From NCBI RefSeq assembly GCF_024713975.1, contig NC_091094.1:13687001-13751000 (forward strand): DNA of 64,000 nt, read 5' to 3'. The position numbers were made by a program, and so were the translations under genes. The notes beneath the pieces were generated by a model, which made no database searches, was not told the DNA's origin, and saw nothing but the letters and a program-made list of their open reading frames with translations. The first letter of the stretch is position 1, and the number at the start of each line of letters is the position of its first letter. Positions 1 through 20,838 of the stretch are shown piece by piece. Origin of the DNA: Paralichthys olivaceus. Taxonomy: Eukaryota; Chordata; Actinopteri; Pleuronectiformes; Paralichthyidae.

Positions 1-142
1 AGGATCTACACTGGAAGCAGGCGTCATGGTAAGTCCTGTTCAAGGCCTCGATCGCGGGTTCAGAAAGAGCCACGGGCTTCCGACAGAAGCCACACACCTC
101 TGTGTCGTACACAAACATCCTGTGTCAGAGCAGGTTATAGTC

Positions 143-174
<32 letters not shown>

Positions 175-3095
175 AAAGTAGATGTTACCTTTACTCTCCT
201 CACATGTGTCCTGGGACTGTTCACCTCGGTTTAACCCACTAGATGGTGTTCTTGTTTCCACCTTTAATGTAAAACACTTCATTAATGTCAAACTAAAGAC
301 TGAGCTGAGACACAGTTCATGCTCGTGTTTGGGTTCGGACTCATTAGATGAACCACAAGTTTGTGATGCTCGGTTTTGACTACAGGGTTGTGTTTGCTGC
401 TGAAAGAAAAAAGGATAAAGAGTTGTTCTGTGTGGTTACAGGTTGAAACATCACGTCAGCCAACACAATCAGGACTGCACATTTAAATTATACGTTTCCC
501 TGCATGTTTGGCTTTCCAGAGTTTTTATTCTGGTTTTGTTGCCTTTTTAAACAACTTGCTCCAAACATTTTTACTTTTTGACTGTTTTCTAATCAAGAGG
601 AGCTTAGTGCAGACAAATTGATTATCCTTGAACGTTTGTCACATGATTAAAAAAATGCAATCACATTACTTTTGCTCCAAAGTCATGTGAGAATCTTGGT
701 TGAGTAAGCACATTATCTGTGTCTAATGTTGGTTTGTGTAATACAGGAACCTGAATCCCTCCAAAAAGCTGCAAGTTCTTCCGAAACAAGGAAGTTGAAA
801 TTAATTAACTCCGCAAAGAAGGTTATGTTTTCTTCAGTGTTTGAGTGATAGCAGGATTACACAGAAACTGCAGAACCAATTTTCATCAAATTTGGTATAG
901 TTAGGCTAGAACACAATACATTTTGATGTGGATCTAGTTCAGGGGCAGGATCTAGGATTGTGTGTCTTTTGTGTCAATTTTCCTTTATTCTCAGAGAATA
1001 ACTCATGAATCTTGATGACTAAATCAGGCATGTTTAGGAGACTGATATTTGTGAGTCTGCAAATTGGTGTTGATCCAAATAAGAATACAGAGCTGGTGAA
1101 TTTAAATGTGGTTTCATAAGGGGAACGTTGGACCTTGGCAGAGGTCAACATATTAAATATTGTGATATGCATTTTATAGTTTCTACACAGAGACTGGGGC
1201 AGAAAATAAGGGAGCATAGGGTTTCTTATAATGTCATTAACGGACTGGAAAGTGCTCTGTTTGTGCACAGTTCATAAAGTTTCTTCTGATCTTTTATCCA
1301 CAGCTGAAGAAACAGCAGTTTTTTCCTTCATAATGTAGTTTGCAGATGATTCTTTACAACCACTGCAGAACATAATACACTATCTGTCAAAGCCGTGGAA
1401 AGTAGTAATTTTTCACTGCGGCAAATTAAATCACTTGTCTTCTTCAAGAGAAATGTATCAAAGGAAATTGGATCAAGGGTTTAACACAGTAAATGACATC
1501 AGTGGTTTGAACATAAAGAAGTGCAGGATGAAAATAAGGCTGATATTTAGTGACCGTGTGTGAGAGAGAGGTACCTCTCTGTTGTAAAGCGGCTGCTGGC
1601 CTGGGGTCAGAGGGTGTGAGAGGGGCGTCTGGGCAGGTGGTGGTGGAAGTGCTGATTCCTCAGGGAGTGCTGCTCTCTGAGGGGAAGGCAACGCACCAGC
1701 TGGAGGGGGAGGATGAGGAGGAGGAGGACGGCACTCTGACAGCAAAAAGACATAATAATAACAAAATAAATTTAAAAAAAAGGTTGAGATACAAAATAAT
1801 GAAATAAAAACAATGATAAAATCTTGCATGTTCCAAAAACTGTTCATTGCTGATAATACTTTTGTCCAACCTAATAACATAAACATATATACAGAGTCTA
1901 GAACATACATGAGTAGGGAAGAATATTTGTAAGATTTCACTGCACTGGTGTTACACTATTATAACACTGTTGTAACCATGATGGACACAGAAGGATCATA
2001 ACAGATGCAGCATAACCAGGCATATCTTGTTCCCCCCAACTCATTCTTCTTCTTTGTCAAAACCTGGCATCTAAATTACCCACAATGTAGTTATTGCAGC
2101 TACACAAGTTATCTCACTAAGCCACTAGCCTCAAGCAGAGATGAGGAGCAGGCAGGCTACTGAGGTTTGAAAGCTCAGTGGCTTTATTTCATTTGCCAAG
2201 GAGGTTATGTTTTTACCTCTGTCTGTTGGTTTGTATGTAAGCAAGATTATACAAAAACTAATGACTGGATTTCCACAATAACTGGGTGGGGGAATAGAAC
2301 ATAGAAGCAGAGGAACCCGTTATGGTGCAGATTCAGACAAGGGGGCTGTTTCAGGAAGATTTTTTAAATTATCTTTTATGTAGTAATTTGTAACGTTTGA
2401 ACCATTTCCCGACACATTTGCAGAAATCTCGATGAAAAAAATCGGGTTAGTGTGTGAAATGTGGTGTGGCTTGATTGTTGGGCCTTGACAGAGGTTTGCA
2501 CTCTACTGAGTCACATTCTAGTACTTGATCTATACGATACTGTTTTCACATATCTAATAGTGTCTCCAACATCTGTTAAGTATCTATAAAATCAGTGGAG
2601 TTAAGACATCTTGCAATAAAAGACAGGGAGCAATAAACCCTTATAAAGGGCAGATATTGATAACGTATGAAGTGGAATCACACCACCTGAACAGAGGATT
2701 CAAAAACATGAACTATTATATGAAAAAAGATGTTGTCATGTACCTGCAGCAGCTCTGTCGTCGTCTGTCTTCTTTCCTCTGCTGCGTCCAGGCTGGGCAG
2801 GTTTTGGACTCTGAGGGCCTGAAACTTGGGTCAAGGCTCCTGCATGACCCCGGTCTTTGCTGTCTACACTGCTGTGAGACTCAGGTGAAGAGAAGACGTC
2901 TTCTTTCCTGTGTCTCAGGACGGGGACACTTTCACTTGGGCTGACTCGCACAGCCGTGTGCTGCTTGTCTCTAGCTGTGGAACTGTGGGCTTGGAGGGTG
3001 GGCTGCTGCTGCTGTGTCACCGTGGCTCGGTAGGGGGATGCCAGAGTGATAAAGACGGAGGACACCATCCTCTTTGGTGGAGCTGCTGATGCCAT
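1..3095 (-). CDS. fblim1: Filamin-binding LIM protein 1 (migfilin), 5' part only
   Basis: Adaptor that links filamin and actin to cell-matrix adhesions. Three coding exons are visible, read leftwards: 3095-2744 (start ATG at 3095, probable acceptor near 3119), 1735 to about 1575 or 1555, and 119-1, which runs off the window. Exon 1 begins MASAAPPKRMVSSVFITLAS, close to the human migfilin start with its filamin-binding SSVFITLA segment. Exon 2 is proline-rich (ECRPPPPHPPPPAG, then more PPPP), as in the family's middle region. Exon 3 opens the first LIM domain with the zinc ligands of CGFC and HDAC and the segment EALNRTYH. The consensus donor after 1575 leaves the wrong phase for exon 3. A weaker donor after 1555 restores it, or a small exon lies between. 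The remaining LIM domains are outside the window. The family call is secure; the exon 2 end is not. Confidence 0.88.
143..170. repeat. (GT)n microsatellite
   Basis: Perfect GT dinucleotide run in the fblim1 intron just upstream of the first LIM exon. It produces a meaningless Thr-His open frame on the minus strand. Confidence 0.95.
815..1150 (+). repeat. Teleost dispersed repeat, family A
   Basis: Carries the phrases typical of a very common fish repeat: a plus-strand start near aaggttatgtttt, an attacacagaaact block, then tctcagagaataactcatgaatcttgatga and a final ccttggcagagg. Related copies in this window lie at about 2200-2515, 10880-11135 (inverted), 11950-12160 and 62540-62800 (inverted). 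I recognise the pattern but cannot give a database name. Here it lies in an fblim1 intron. Confidence 0.6.
2195..2515 (+). repeat. Teleost dispersed repeat, family A
   Basis: Second plus-strand copy in fblim1 intron 1. It starts gccaaggaggttatgttttt, has the tctgttggtttgt and gcaagattatacaaaaact phrases, and ends in gggccttgacagaggtttgc. It is longer and better preserved than the copy at 815. Confidence 0.6.
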
Positions 3096-3119
3096 GACTG
3101 TATTCAACCCACACACAGT

Positions 3120-5890
3120 CTAACAGGAAGAAAGCACAGAGATTATCATGACTCAATACTGCTCGTAACATTTATTGTTTTACAGAGCAGTTTAACAGGA
3201 CAGTCATAGGATCTACGTGACCTTTTTAATCATCAAGAATAAGATTAAAACATAAATAAGGAACATTTTTCCCTCTAAGATGAAGAATATTTAATCTGAG
3301 CGTCTCAGTTTACTTTGTGGGAGCTCTCACTTTCACAATACAAAAACACACACACTCACATCCCTCTTTACCTATAATGAATGGTTATAGAGGCAGAAAG
3401 CACAAATCTGAGATATCTGTAACCCCCTCACCGTGGCTGTGAGCTACCATTACCTACCTGGGAGAAACTGTGGTTTGAAGATGTCTCTCTCTCCCTCTTT
3501 TCCTCTCTCTCTCTCCTTCTCCCTATTCTGTGTCTCTAAACTTTTGTTTTCCCTCCTGTGTGCTGCCACAGTGAGAAGACTTTACTCCGGCAGAGAGGGC
3601 GACTATCTGCAGAAGGCCACTCCTTTTCCTCCTGCACCTCCCTTCCCAACTCTCTCGTCCGCCGACCCCTCCTCCCTCCCCTCTCTGGTCGAATGAAAAT
3701 ACCACCTCCCTCCCAACCGTAAAAGGTGAACAGTTAATCTCGGGCAAAGTGCAGTAAAAAAAACATGACACATTCATCCACTGTGAAATCTCTGAAGACA
3801 CACACACACACTGACATACATGCACGCAGACACACACTCATGCAACTGTTGCAATCCAGCCAAGCAAACAGACTGGCCCTTCAACAAATATAATAACTCC
3901 TACAGTATCATAAAGTTTCTCCAAAGGTTTTCACCCTTAAATAGACAAGCGTAGGCAAACAGAGCCACCTCCCACTTCTTTATCTTTGTGCATGCCAGCA
4001 GGATGTGACTGTACCTGCCTTTCTACCTCGAGTGGCCCTCTTTCTCTCTCCCCTGTGCAGCTCTGCCTTATTGTTCTGTCAGCTTTATTTTCCCTACCTC
4101 CCTCATTGAGTCTGCCTCCTTTTTTCTTCTCCCTCTTTCTCTTTCCTCCCTTCCCCCCACTACATTATATCAGTCCAGCCTTGACTTACTATCAGCGAGT
4201 TACGGCGTTGCCTCCATTGGCTCCTCACTGACGTGCAGAGCAGAGCACACTGTCTGATTACATGTGTTGGACTCTCCTGATCAGGCTTTTTGTTGTTCTG
4301 CTCTACAGGAGCAGCAGCATTACAGAGCAATGAATCACTGCATTGTGCAAGAGGAGATGTTGGTATATTAGGAGAGGTGGGGGGGAACAGTGAGTGATGT
4401 CTGTGAGAGCTATGAAAAAGCTGCTTTGTTGTGTTTGCCGCTCTCCACCAGAATGAGTCTGAGTGCTATCAGGTCTGCTGATCAGCAAATATTGTGTTCG
4501 GTTTCCGGAGGCAAACTTTGTGAGTTCTACCGTCTCTCCGAGAGTCAAAAAGGAGGATGGTGTGAGCTGAAGCTAAACTTTCCTGATCGAGGCGGAGGAA
4601 TGTGTGAGAGGGGGTTAAAAGGAGACGGAGATGAGGAGAGTGATGGGGGTCTCTGTTGTTCCAGCTCTGTGGAAAGGAATGCTGCAGTGATGTCACGGCT
4701 GCAGGAGGGAGCATGCCTGCTGATGACACAATCCCCAGACCTCCACGCTCCGCCCACCTCACAGCCACAATCCTCATTAAACCCTCTGAACCTCTTCGCT
4801 GCCTCTAACAGCACGACTTTCCATTTGACTCACCACCATAACATTATGTGTCTCTACTTCAGTGGCAGTGGATGTGCAGACAGAATATGGAGGGAAATTT
4901 GAAGGGAACGCAACAGGAAGAAACACAGGATAAAGGAAAACCAATGACAACTGCATGTTCACAATTACACTTGATGCTTTTTTTCTAAATGTGAACATCT
5001 GGAGCGGCGGTAACAAATCTACTGAAAAGAAATACTTCTGAAGAAAATGATTAAAAGTAGTTTTCTATTTAAAACTGCTTTCAGTAAAAGTTAAGACAGG
5101 ACTTCAGCAGTTAGGCCACAATGGATTCTGAGAAACAGCCTCAACAGAGTTCGAAATAATTTTCCTTTTAGGCCCAAGGGAGGGTAAAGTTCAGAAAATG
5201 TGGACCCTACATTTCCCATGCTGCATCTGGACAATGTTGCAATTAAACTCCCCTGCCACTTACATTTCCACTCACACAACCAGTTTATAATGCAGACTCT
5301 CCAGAGTCACAGAAGACATAAAACATGTATTTTAAGGGAAGCAATAATAGTACTGCTTTTACAGAGTGATCTGATATCAGACATTTGTTTTATTACTTTA
5401 TTTTATTGTTTTTGTTACTATACAGCTTTTAACCAAACATCTGTGTTCTATTGCTAAAGTACTATAAAAATAAATTGTATTCTTATTATATTATTATTTG
5501 ATCATCAATAACGGGTCACTTTTCTACAGTGGGCAAGACAGCTCAACACACTGCACATTTAGAAAACAACTTCATCAATTTGACGACACATGCTCTGCAA
5601 AATGTCACCACACGTGCAAATGCAGAAACAATCAATACCTCTGCTAGGCATCAGCATTTTTTAACATTAATCATAAAGGAAGTGTTTCTCTAAGAATCAA
5701 AAAGTAAATATTTGATTATTCATATCTGCTTAAGCTCCTATTTATCAATTTCCCAAAGGGCAGTTATCAATAAAGTATTTCTGATTCTGATTGTTTAAAA
5801 TCTTCTGATATCACTATTGGTTGATTCTTCACATTAATACTAGAAACAAAACAGCAGCAGTGATTTGAAGCACAGTTTAAGAGAGGCCAC
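3120..5890. other. Intergenic, fblim1 upstream / tmem82 downstream
   Basis: No supported coding exon. It holds pyrimidine-rich tracts (about 3480-3520 and 4015-4155), short CA runs near 3800, and a segment at 4540-4790 with a CRE-like tgatgtca (about 4687) and a CATTCC motif on the minus strand. That segment could contain the fblim1 promoter or first non-coding exon, but I cannot place a start site. The open frames here (for example 4390-4902) show no family features. A phrase near 5755-5790 (gggcag..tcaataaagtattt) resembles a LINE 3' tail. Confidence 0.5.
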
Positions 5891-5899
5891 AATAATCGT

Positions 5900-5905
5900 T
5901 TTATT
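5900..5905 (-). terminator. Poly(A) signal of tmem82
   Basis: AATAAA on the minus strand, about 70 nt past the tmem82 stop codon; the position suits its 3' end. Confidence 0.6.
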
Positions 5906-5973
5906 AAATAAAGTTGAATATCAGTGTATCTTAATATTTGAGGTAGTGATGAGTTAGATCTCAGGTAGATCTA

Positions 5974-7893
5974 TCAGCTGTCGTCTGATGATGGTTTCCT
6001 TTTGACTTTTTTGTGACCAGAGATCTGCTCTTGTTTTCTCAGGCTTGTTTCTTCTTCTTCCTGCAAACGGAGCATGACAAATAAACATCTCTTGTCATTT
6101 TCACATTTCTCAACACTACTGACACCTAACAGTTATATACTGAACATAAAGCAATGGGAAACATGCAACATATAGGTTTTGGTGGGGATTTATTTATACA
6201 GACCCTTGACACGGCCTGCAGCAGGTCCTGAGAGGGCAGCAGACAGGCTGCTTCACCCAGGAAAGAGATGAGGACGTGCAGGACGTCAGACCAGTCGCCC
6301 ACTGTCAGCATGAGCACCAGTAAAGCTCCCAGTCGCAGCACGGCCGTGTGCCAGAGGGCCTCCGCTCCTGTCTGCCGATTCTGATCCTCTGCATTACAAC
6401 ACAAAGTTACACAATGATGTTATGTGCTTGAGTGTTTTCTGAGATATGGATTTGGTTTTGGGTTTTAAATGTATTAGGTTTGTTTATTTGGTATATCTAG
6501 TGTCTCTTTTCACATTTCTACTACTCTAATATGGGTTAGTTTATGTATTAGTGCCAGTTGTCTTTAATTTATCCCATTATCTACTCACCACTATGCTGAA
6601 CGAGGGGTGGAGTTTCGTGGACAAAGTGTTTTGTGGACTCAAACACTTTCACCCTCCATCGGCATAGTGGTGAGTAGATGAGTGAATTTATTTTACGCCT
6701 TTAAGTTTATCTAATCTTAAATTTGTACTATCTCCTTAAGAACAATTTTCATTTCCCACATCATTCCCCTGACCATTACCTTGAATGTAGACAACCAGCA
6801 TGGTGTAGCAGAGTGTCAATGGAGTCCATAACTTCAGAGAATCCTTCTGGGACAGGAAGTGGTCATATACTGTGGAGAAGGAAGCCACAGTTGCAAAAGC
6901 AAAGGCCAAGATAACCGCTCTCTGCAGTGAGGTCAGTATGGTGTGTCCTGAGGTCAGGAGGGTGATGCATTTCCCACAGTAACGCTCTGTGCTATGCAGC
7001 GGGTAGAGTCTGGCCACATGGCTCCACAGACTGTGGCTGACACTTGCCAGTGCCCAGCTGATCGAAGCTGCCAGGAACAAGTTGAGGGAGCTGTGTAGAG
7101 CCCCCTGGTGGAGGAAGACCAGAGCACAGGTGAAGCAGCAACCAAGGGAAAACTGGCACTGGAGCAGGAGGAGGTATAGGCCTCTGCCATCCTGAGTAAA
7201 GACGGATTAAAGCATGGATGAAAATGAGTCAGATCAGTGTATCAGAGGATACATATGTTGAACACAAGAACAAACACTGAGTGTCTCCTGAATTAAATGT
7301 AAAATAAGACAAAATCAGCGTTTTCAGCTGCTCTGTACGTCTGTTGGAGGAACTCACCAGACCTGCTGATGCCCAAGAGGAAACAGCTCTGAGAGAAAAC
7401 TCCAGCACTATGATAGAGGAGACCCTGGAGCCCACTAGAGACAGGACGAGTGTCAGGGACCAGAACTGGAGTGCTGTCTTCCAGTTCCCTCTCAGGGGAT
7501 TGACGGGTGAGGACGACCTCTGCTTACTTTCAGTTTCAGACTCACTGTGTTGAAAGACACACAGAATAACTCAGCAACCTGCTCTTAAAGGTTCACTACA
7601 TTTTGCTCTTTCTTTTCTCCACCATAAACTCACCTGCATGTTTGTAGGAAATAGTAAACTCTCATCAGACTGCACAGCACTGATATTGCACATGCACCCA
7701 CAAGGCCTTGGAGAACAAGAAACAAAACAAAAATGTAATTTCCTTTTTTTCTAATTTCGTATTGAGGATTGAGGATTGAGGATTTTTAGGAATATTTACG
7801 TATGAACTCACCTTGAAAAAAACAGTCAATTGGGTTTGAATTAAAAAGTGTCCATTCAGACGTCCCCAGGATCCAGGAGAAGGGGAGAAACAT
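5974..7893 (-). CDS. tmem82: Transmembrane protein 82
   Basis: Multi-pass membrane protein of poorly defined function. Six exons, read leftwards: 7893-7812, 7706-7634, 7544-7358, 7191-6780, 6388-6204 and 6060-5974. All junctions are GT-AG, phases agree throughout, and the total is 1026 nt or 341 residues, close to the human length of about 343. Exon 1 gives MFLPFSWILGTSEWTLF. Exon 2 gives GLVGACAISVLCSLMRVYYF, matching the conserved first membrane helix. Exon 4 carries DGRGLYLLLLQCQFSLGCCF and further hydrophobic segments. Exon 5 carries LGALLVLMLTVGDWSDVLHV. The last exon encodes a charged tail, EEEETSLRKQEQ to KRKPSSDDS. It sits between fblim1 and slc25a34, as in human, and all three are on the same strand here. 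A separate poly(A) signal lies about 70 nt downstream. Confidence 0.93.
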
Positions 7894-8930
7894 GTTTGTT
7901 TCACAAAAACACTAGGATCTCTCGCACATGCTACTACAATCTGTTCAGCAAAGACGAACAAGTCAGTTTGTGCTAAATTCCTGTGAGTCAAAGCTTTGGC
8001 CAAGTATGTGAGTGTGCTCCACACTTCAGCTCCAAAGGTCAACTTTGATTTGACTGCGTTTATCTCATCTCGTCATTTCCTGATGAATAGGACTAAATGT
8101 CCTCAAAACAGATGATTAGGTTTACAGACCAATCAGACACCTTTTCACTGGTTCAGAATAAAATCACAGAGTTTACACAAAAACACATTTATACAAGAAA
8201 TGTCATACAAGGAAATGTCTTTATTATTATTCTCATTTTTTTTATTAACTGCTGTTCAAAGGCTTCAAGTTCCCTTGGGTTAAATAAAAAAATCAAATGG
8301 CATCCTTGCCGTTCTGAACCAGCAGCTGATGTGTGTAAATACAAAACATCCCCATCACGTTTTTTTCTTTACATACAACAAAGGCAACAAGAGGTATGTA
8401 TGAAACCACAACACATTTCAGCAGCCTGATTTTTAACATGGAATAGACACTTTGTAATAATCCAGATTTGTTCGTGTGCTTCGTTGAATTGCTCGCAACA
8501 TAAACAGGAGGCATTTCTCTCATTCCAGTGTGAGCCATAGAGAAATCACTTTTTAATCATCATTTGAGGTATTTTAAGGCAAAACCCTGATAGCTTGTCA
8601 ATAGCTTCATACATATGTATCAGAGAGTTTCTAGAGGAATTCTGTCAGTCTGTGCAACATGTGTCTGTCTTCTGTATGTCAATCCAACATCCTGACTTTC
8701 TGGGATCTGAACTGTCTCTGAGCTGTGGGAGGAAACGGGAGTAGCTGGAGAAAACCCATGCAGAACGCGCAACACAGCAAGAACCGGGAACCTTTTTGCT
8801 GTGAGGCGACAGAGACCCTGCACAGTTCATATAAAAGTACAGCATGAAGACTGGAAACAAAGCGACTTATCTACCCTGGCTCCGACTGCTGTACCGACAC
8901 GACAGTGGTATCAATAATCGTCATTTGTCT

Positions 8931-8936
8931 TTTATT
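8931..8936 (-). terminator. Poly(A) signal of slc25a34
   Basis: AATAAA on the minus strand, 58 nt past the slc25a34 stop codon; implies a very short 3'UTR. Confidence 0.6.
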
Positions 8937-8993
8937 CACTGATGGACCACTCCAACAGCTCTAACTGAGTCCAGCTGTTGCATTTTGGTAGTT

Positions 8994-13693
<4,700 letters not shown>

Positions 13694-14185
13694 TCAGGGA
13701 ACAAGGAGAGTGTGTTGTACTTAGCACAGAACAGTGACGTCAAAAACAAACGCTATCAGCCTTTGTGATGACACATTGAATCTTTGTTCAGCATGTGTAT
13801 CACATGACACCCAGCCCCTCTGGTGTCCTTCTGCAGTGACTTTCATTAGCTCCCTTGACTGCCAGGCTGTTTAATAGAGGCACCATCTGCAAGGAGAATC
13901 AAATAGTGTTGTTTATGTTGTGAATTATAAAGGTTATGTTGACAGAGGCTATAAGGGCAGGGAGTGGTAGTGCAACAAGAGGAACAGGAATGTCCTCTTC
14001 GAAGTTTAACTTAACTTCACTACAAGCAGAGATGCGGAAACAAGAGAAAGCCAGTTAGATTTAATATTAAAGTATCATAGAAAGCAGACAATTATTTCTC
14101 CTGCAGATACAAACACAGGCGCTCACACATGGGCCTTCTCTTAAATTCATTCAAACCAACGACACAAACCTGAACAGCACCAGCT

Positions 14186-14186
<1 letters not shown>

Positions 14187-14225
<39 letters not shown>
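14187..14225. repeat. (CA)n microsatellite
   Basis: Near-perfect CA run of about 39 nt upstream of slc25a34. Confidence 0.95.
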
Positions 14226-14227
<2 letters not shown>

Positions 14228-14789
14228 AAACAACACGCTCCTCTCACTTGCCTCATGAAAATTTAGCAAAACAAACTCTCTCTTGTCTTTGGTGACTTCA
14301 TAAGGAAACTCACAGTGTGCAGTGGTCCTGTGCAGTAGCTCCATTCTTCCCCCTCTCTCCCCCTATCATTGTAAACATGTGTCCTCAGCACATTCATTGT
14401 CACAGGCTCCTCCCACTGCCTCGCTGTCAGAGCCAATACCTTCTCAGTGCAGTCTGCCACCTCACCACCTCCCTGAGTCTGCTCAAATCAGACCGCTGAG
14501 CTCTGAGCTGCCCCTGCTCTGCTCCTATAGCAGCTCTCTGGGTAAAAGGTTGTTGGTTCGCAGAGGGGGATGGAGAGTCTGAGGGAGAGGAGACTGAGGA
14601 TAAAAAAAGTGACTGGGGGTGTGGACACAAGGTCAAAAGATTCTGTGGATACTCTCGGAAACAAAATGTTGATTTAGCACATAATAATAATAATTTAGTA
14701 TATAAATATATGATATAAATATTTGCTATAGAGACATTTAGAGTGTAACCAATTATCTTAGTGAATTGTATATGATATAGTATGTAATA

Positions 14790-14965
14790 ATTATCAACTT
14801 CATTCATATAGCACCTTTCAAAGTACAGTTACAAGGTGCTTCACAAGTTAAAAATGAAAAATTGAAGGTAAAGAATTTAAAAGCAATTGGAAGATCACAG
14901 AGCAACAGATACAGAAAGGTCAAAATCATTATAATAGTAGAAGATCAGAAATCTGAGAAAGCACA
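14790..14965 (+). repeat. Teleost dispersed repeat, family B
   Basis: Contains tatagcacctttcaaagtac, tacaaggtgcttcacaagtta and gcaattggaagatcacag, wording typical of a common fish repeat. A diverged copy lies in szrd1 intron 1 at about 23645-23850. No coding potential. Confidence 0.5.
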
Positions 14966-15606
14966 CCTATAAAAATGTCTTTAGGAGAGATATAAGAGGA
15001 TAAGGATAATTTGTAATTGCTCTGTTAAAAATCTGCACTTAACTATGTATAATTACTTTCTATTTTATACTAGGATGATGTTACTTGCAGTTGAGATGAC
15101 TCATCACAGAATGACCCCTTTCCTTTTTGTGCTGATGTAAGAGCAGCCACTAGAGGCCGCTCTTCCTCAGCCCCAATAATAAACGTGTATTGAATAACCT
15201 GCTGAGAAAGTGAATTCCCCATATTTCAAACAGAGGTTACTTTTCTTTGTTTCTTTATATATTGGGACCGATTCAAGTTTTAAATCAAATTATTTCCATG
15301 CTATAAATTCCAAAGCATTTATGAGCATTTGGTATATATTTAACTCACATTAAAACTTTTTGTTGTTTATAAAATTAAAAATATCATGGCTTCTCTTTGC
15401 CTTCACACACTTCTCATCTGTATTGGCTCCAAAGTTCAGCTTCAGAGCTATTGATTTATGCTCCATTTCCATATCACCTGCTGAAGAACAGGTGATATCA
15501 GGGGAAGCTCTTAAAAAAGCTACTTATAGAACTAAAAACAGTAAATACTGATAGACCACAAACACTGCAGCAATATGAAGACTGTGACAGATTGGACATG
15601 GAGGCC

Positions 15607-15612
15607 TTTATT
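15607..15612 (-). terminator. Candidate poly(A) signal of fbxo42
   Basis: AATAAA on the minus strand about 590 nt past the fbxo42 stop codon. First good hexamer found; longer 3'UTR forms are possible. Confidence 0.4.
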
Positions 15613-16197
15613 GTTCAACTATCTTTTTAGTACAGTGCCATATCTCTCACACCATGAGCCCGACACACAGTCAAAAACTTTTAATCACTACTGTGCGCGT
15701 ACGCACATGTACACACACACACACACGCTCACACTGTTTTCAATGTAAACATAGCAGGCTTTAAGAGTGATACAAAAATCAAGGTAGTCATCAACCACTT
15801 CTGTCAGTTCTTCCAGAGTTCCTCTCTGTTAAGAGTTCAGAGGAGGGTGACACAGAACAAATAAACAGAAATTTTGTTGTTTGGTTGATCACCGGGGCAA
15901 CAAAAAATGTCATGTCCCTGTCCTGGCACTCGCAAATACACACACTCGCTCTCAAACACACACACACACACACACACTCAGGATTCTCATTGAACCATAT
16001 GTTTTATCAAAGTGTAATTAAAGTGTTATTTTGAATGCTTGCAGTAGGCAGAAGGGAGGGTTGTGAATTTCTGAAGTGGAACATCTAACAATGTCCTTTT
16101 CAATACTCCTCTCTATAGGAAAAAGGCTGTGTGTCTTCGTTCCCTTGTGTGGTCACAGGTTGAAGCATCCGTCTTCCCAGTCCCGCCTGGAGCTGCA

Positions 16198-20838
<4,641 letters not shown>

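Noticed and set aside
40-291. 83-residue minus-strand frame with a Thr-His run
   Set aside because: It is the translation of a GT microsatellite plus a wrong frame of the fblim1 LIM exon.
4390-4902. 170-residue plus-strand frame
   Set aside because: No recognisable family, no splice context, lies in a probable regulatory stretch; likely chance.
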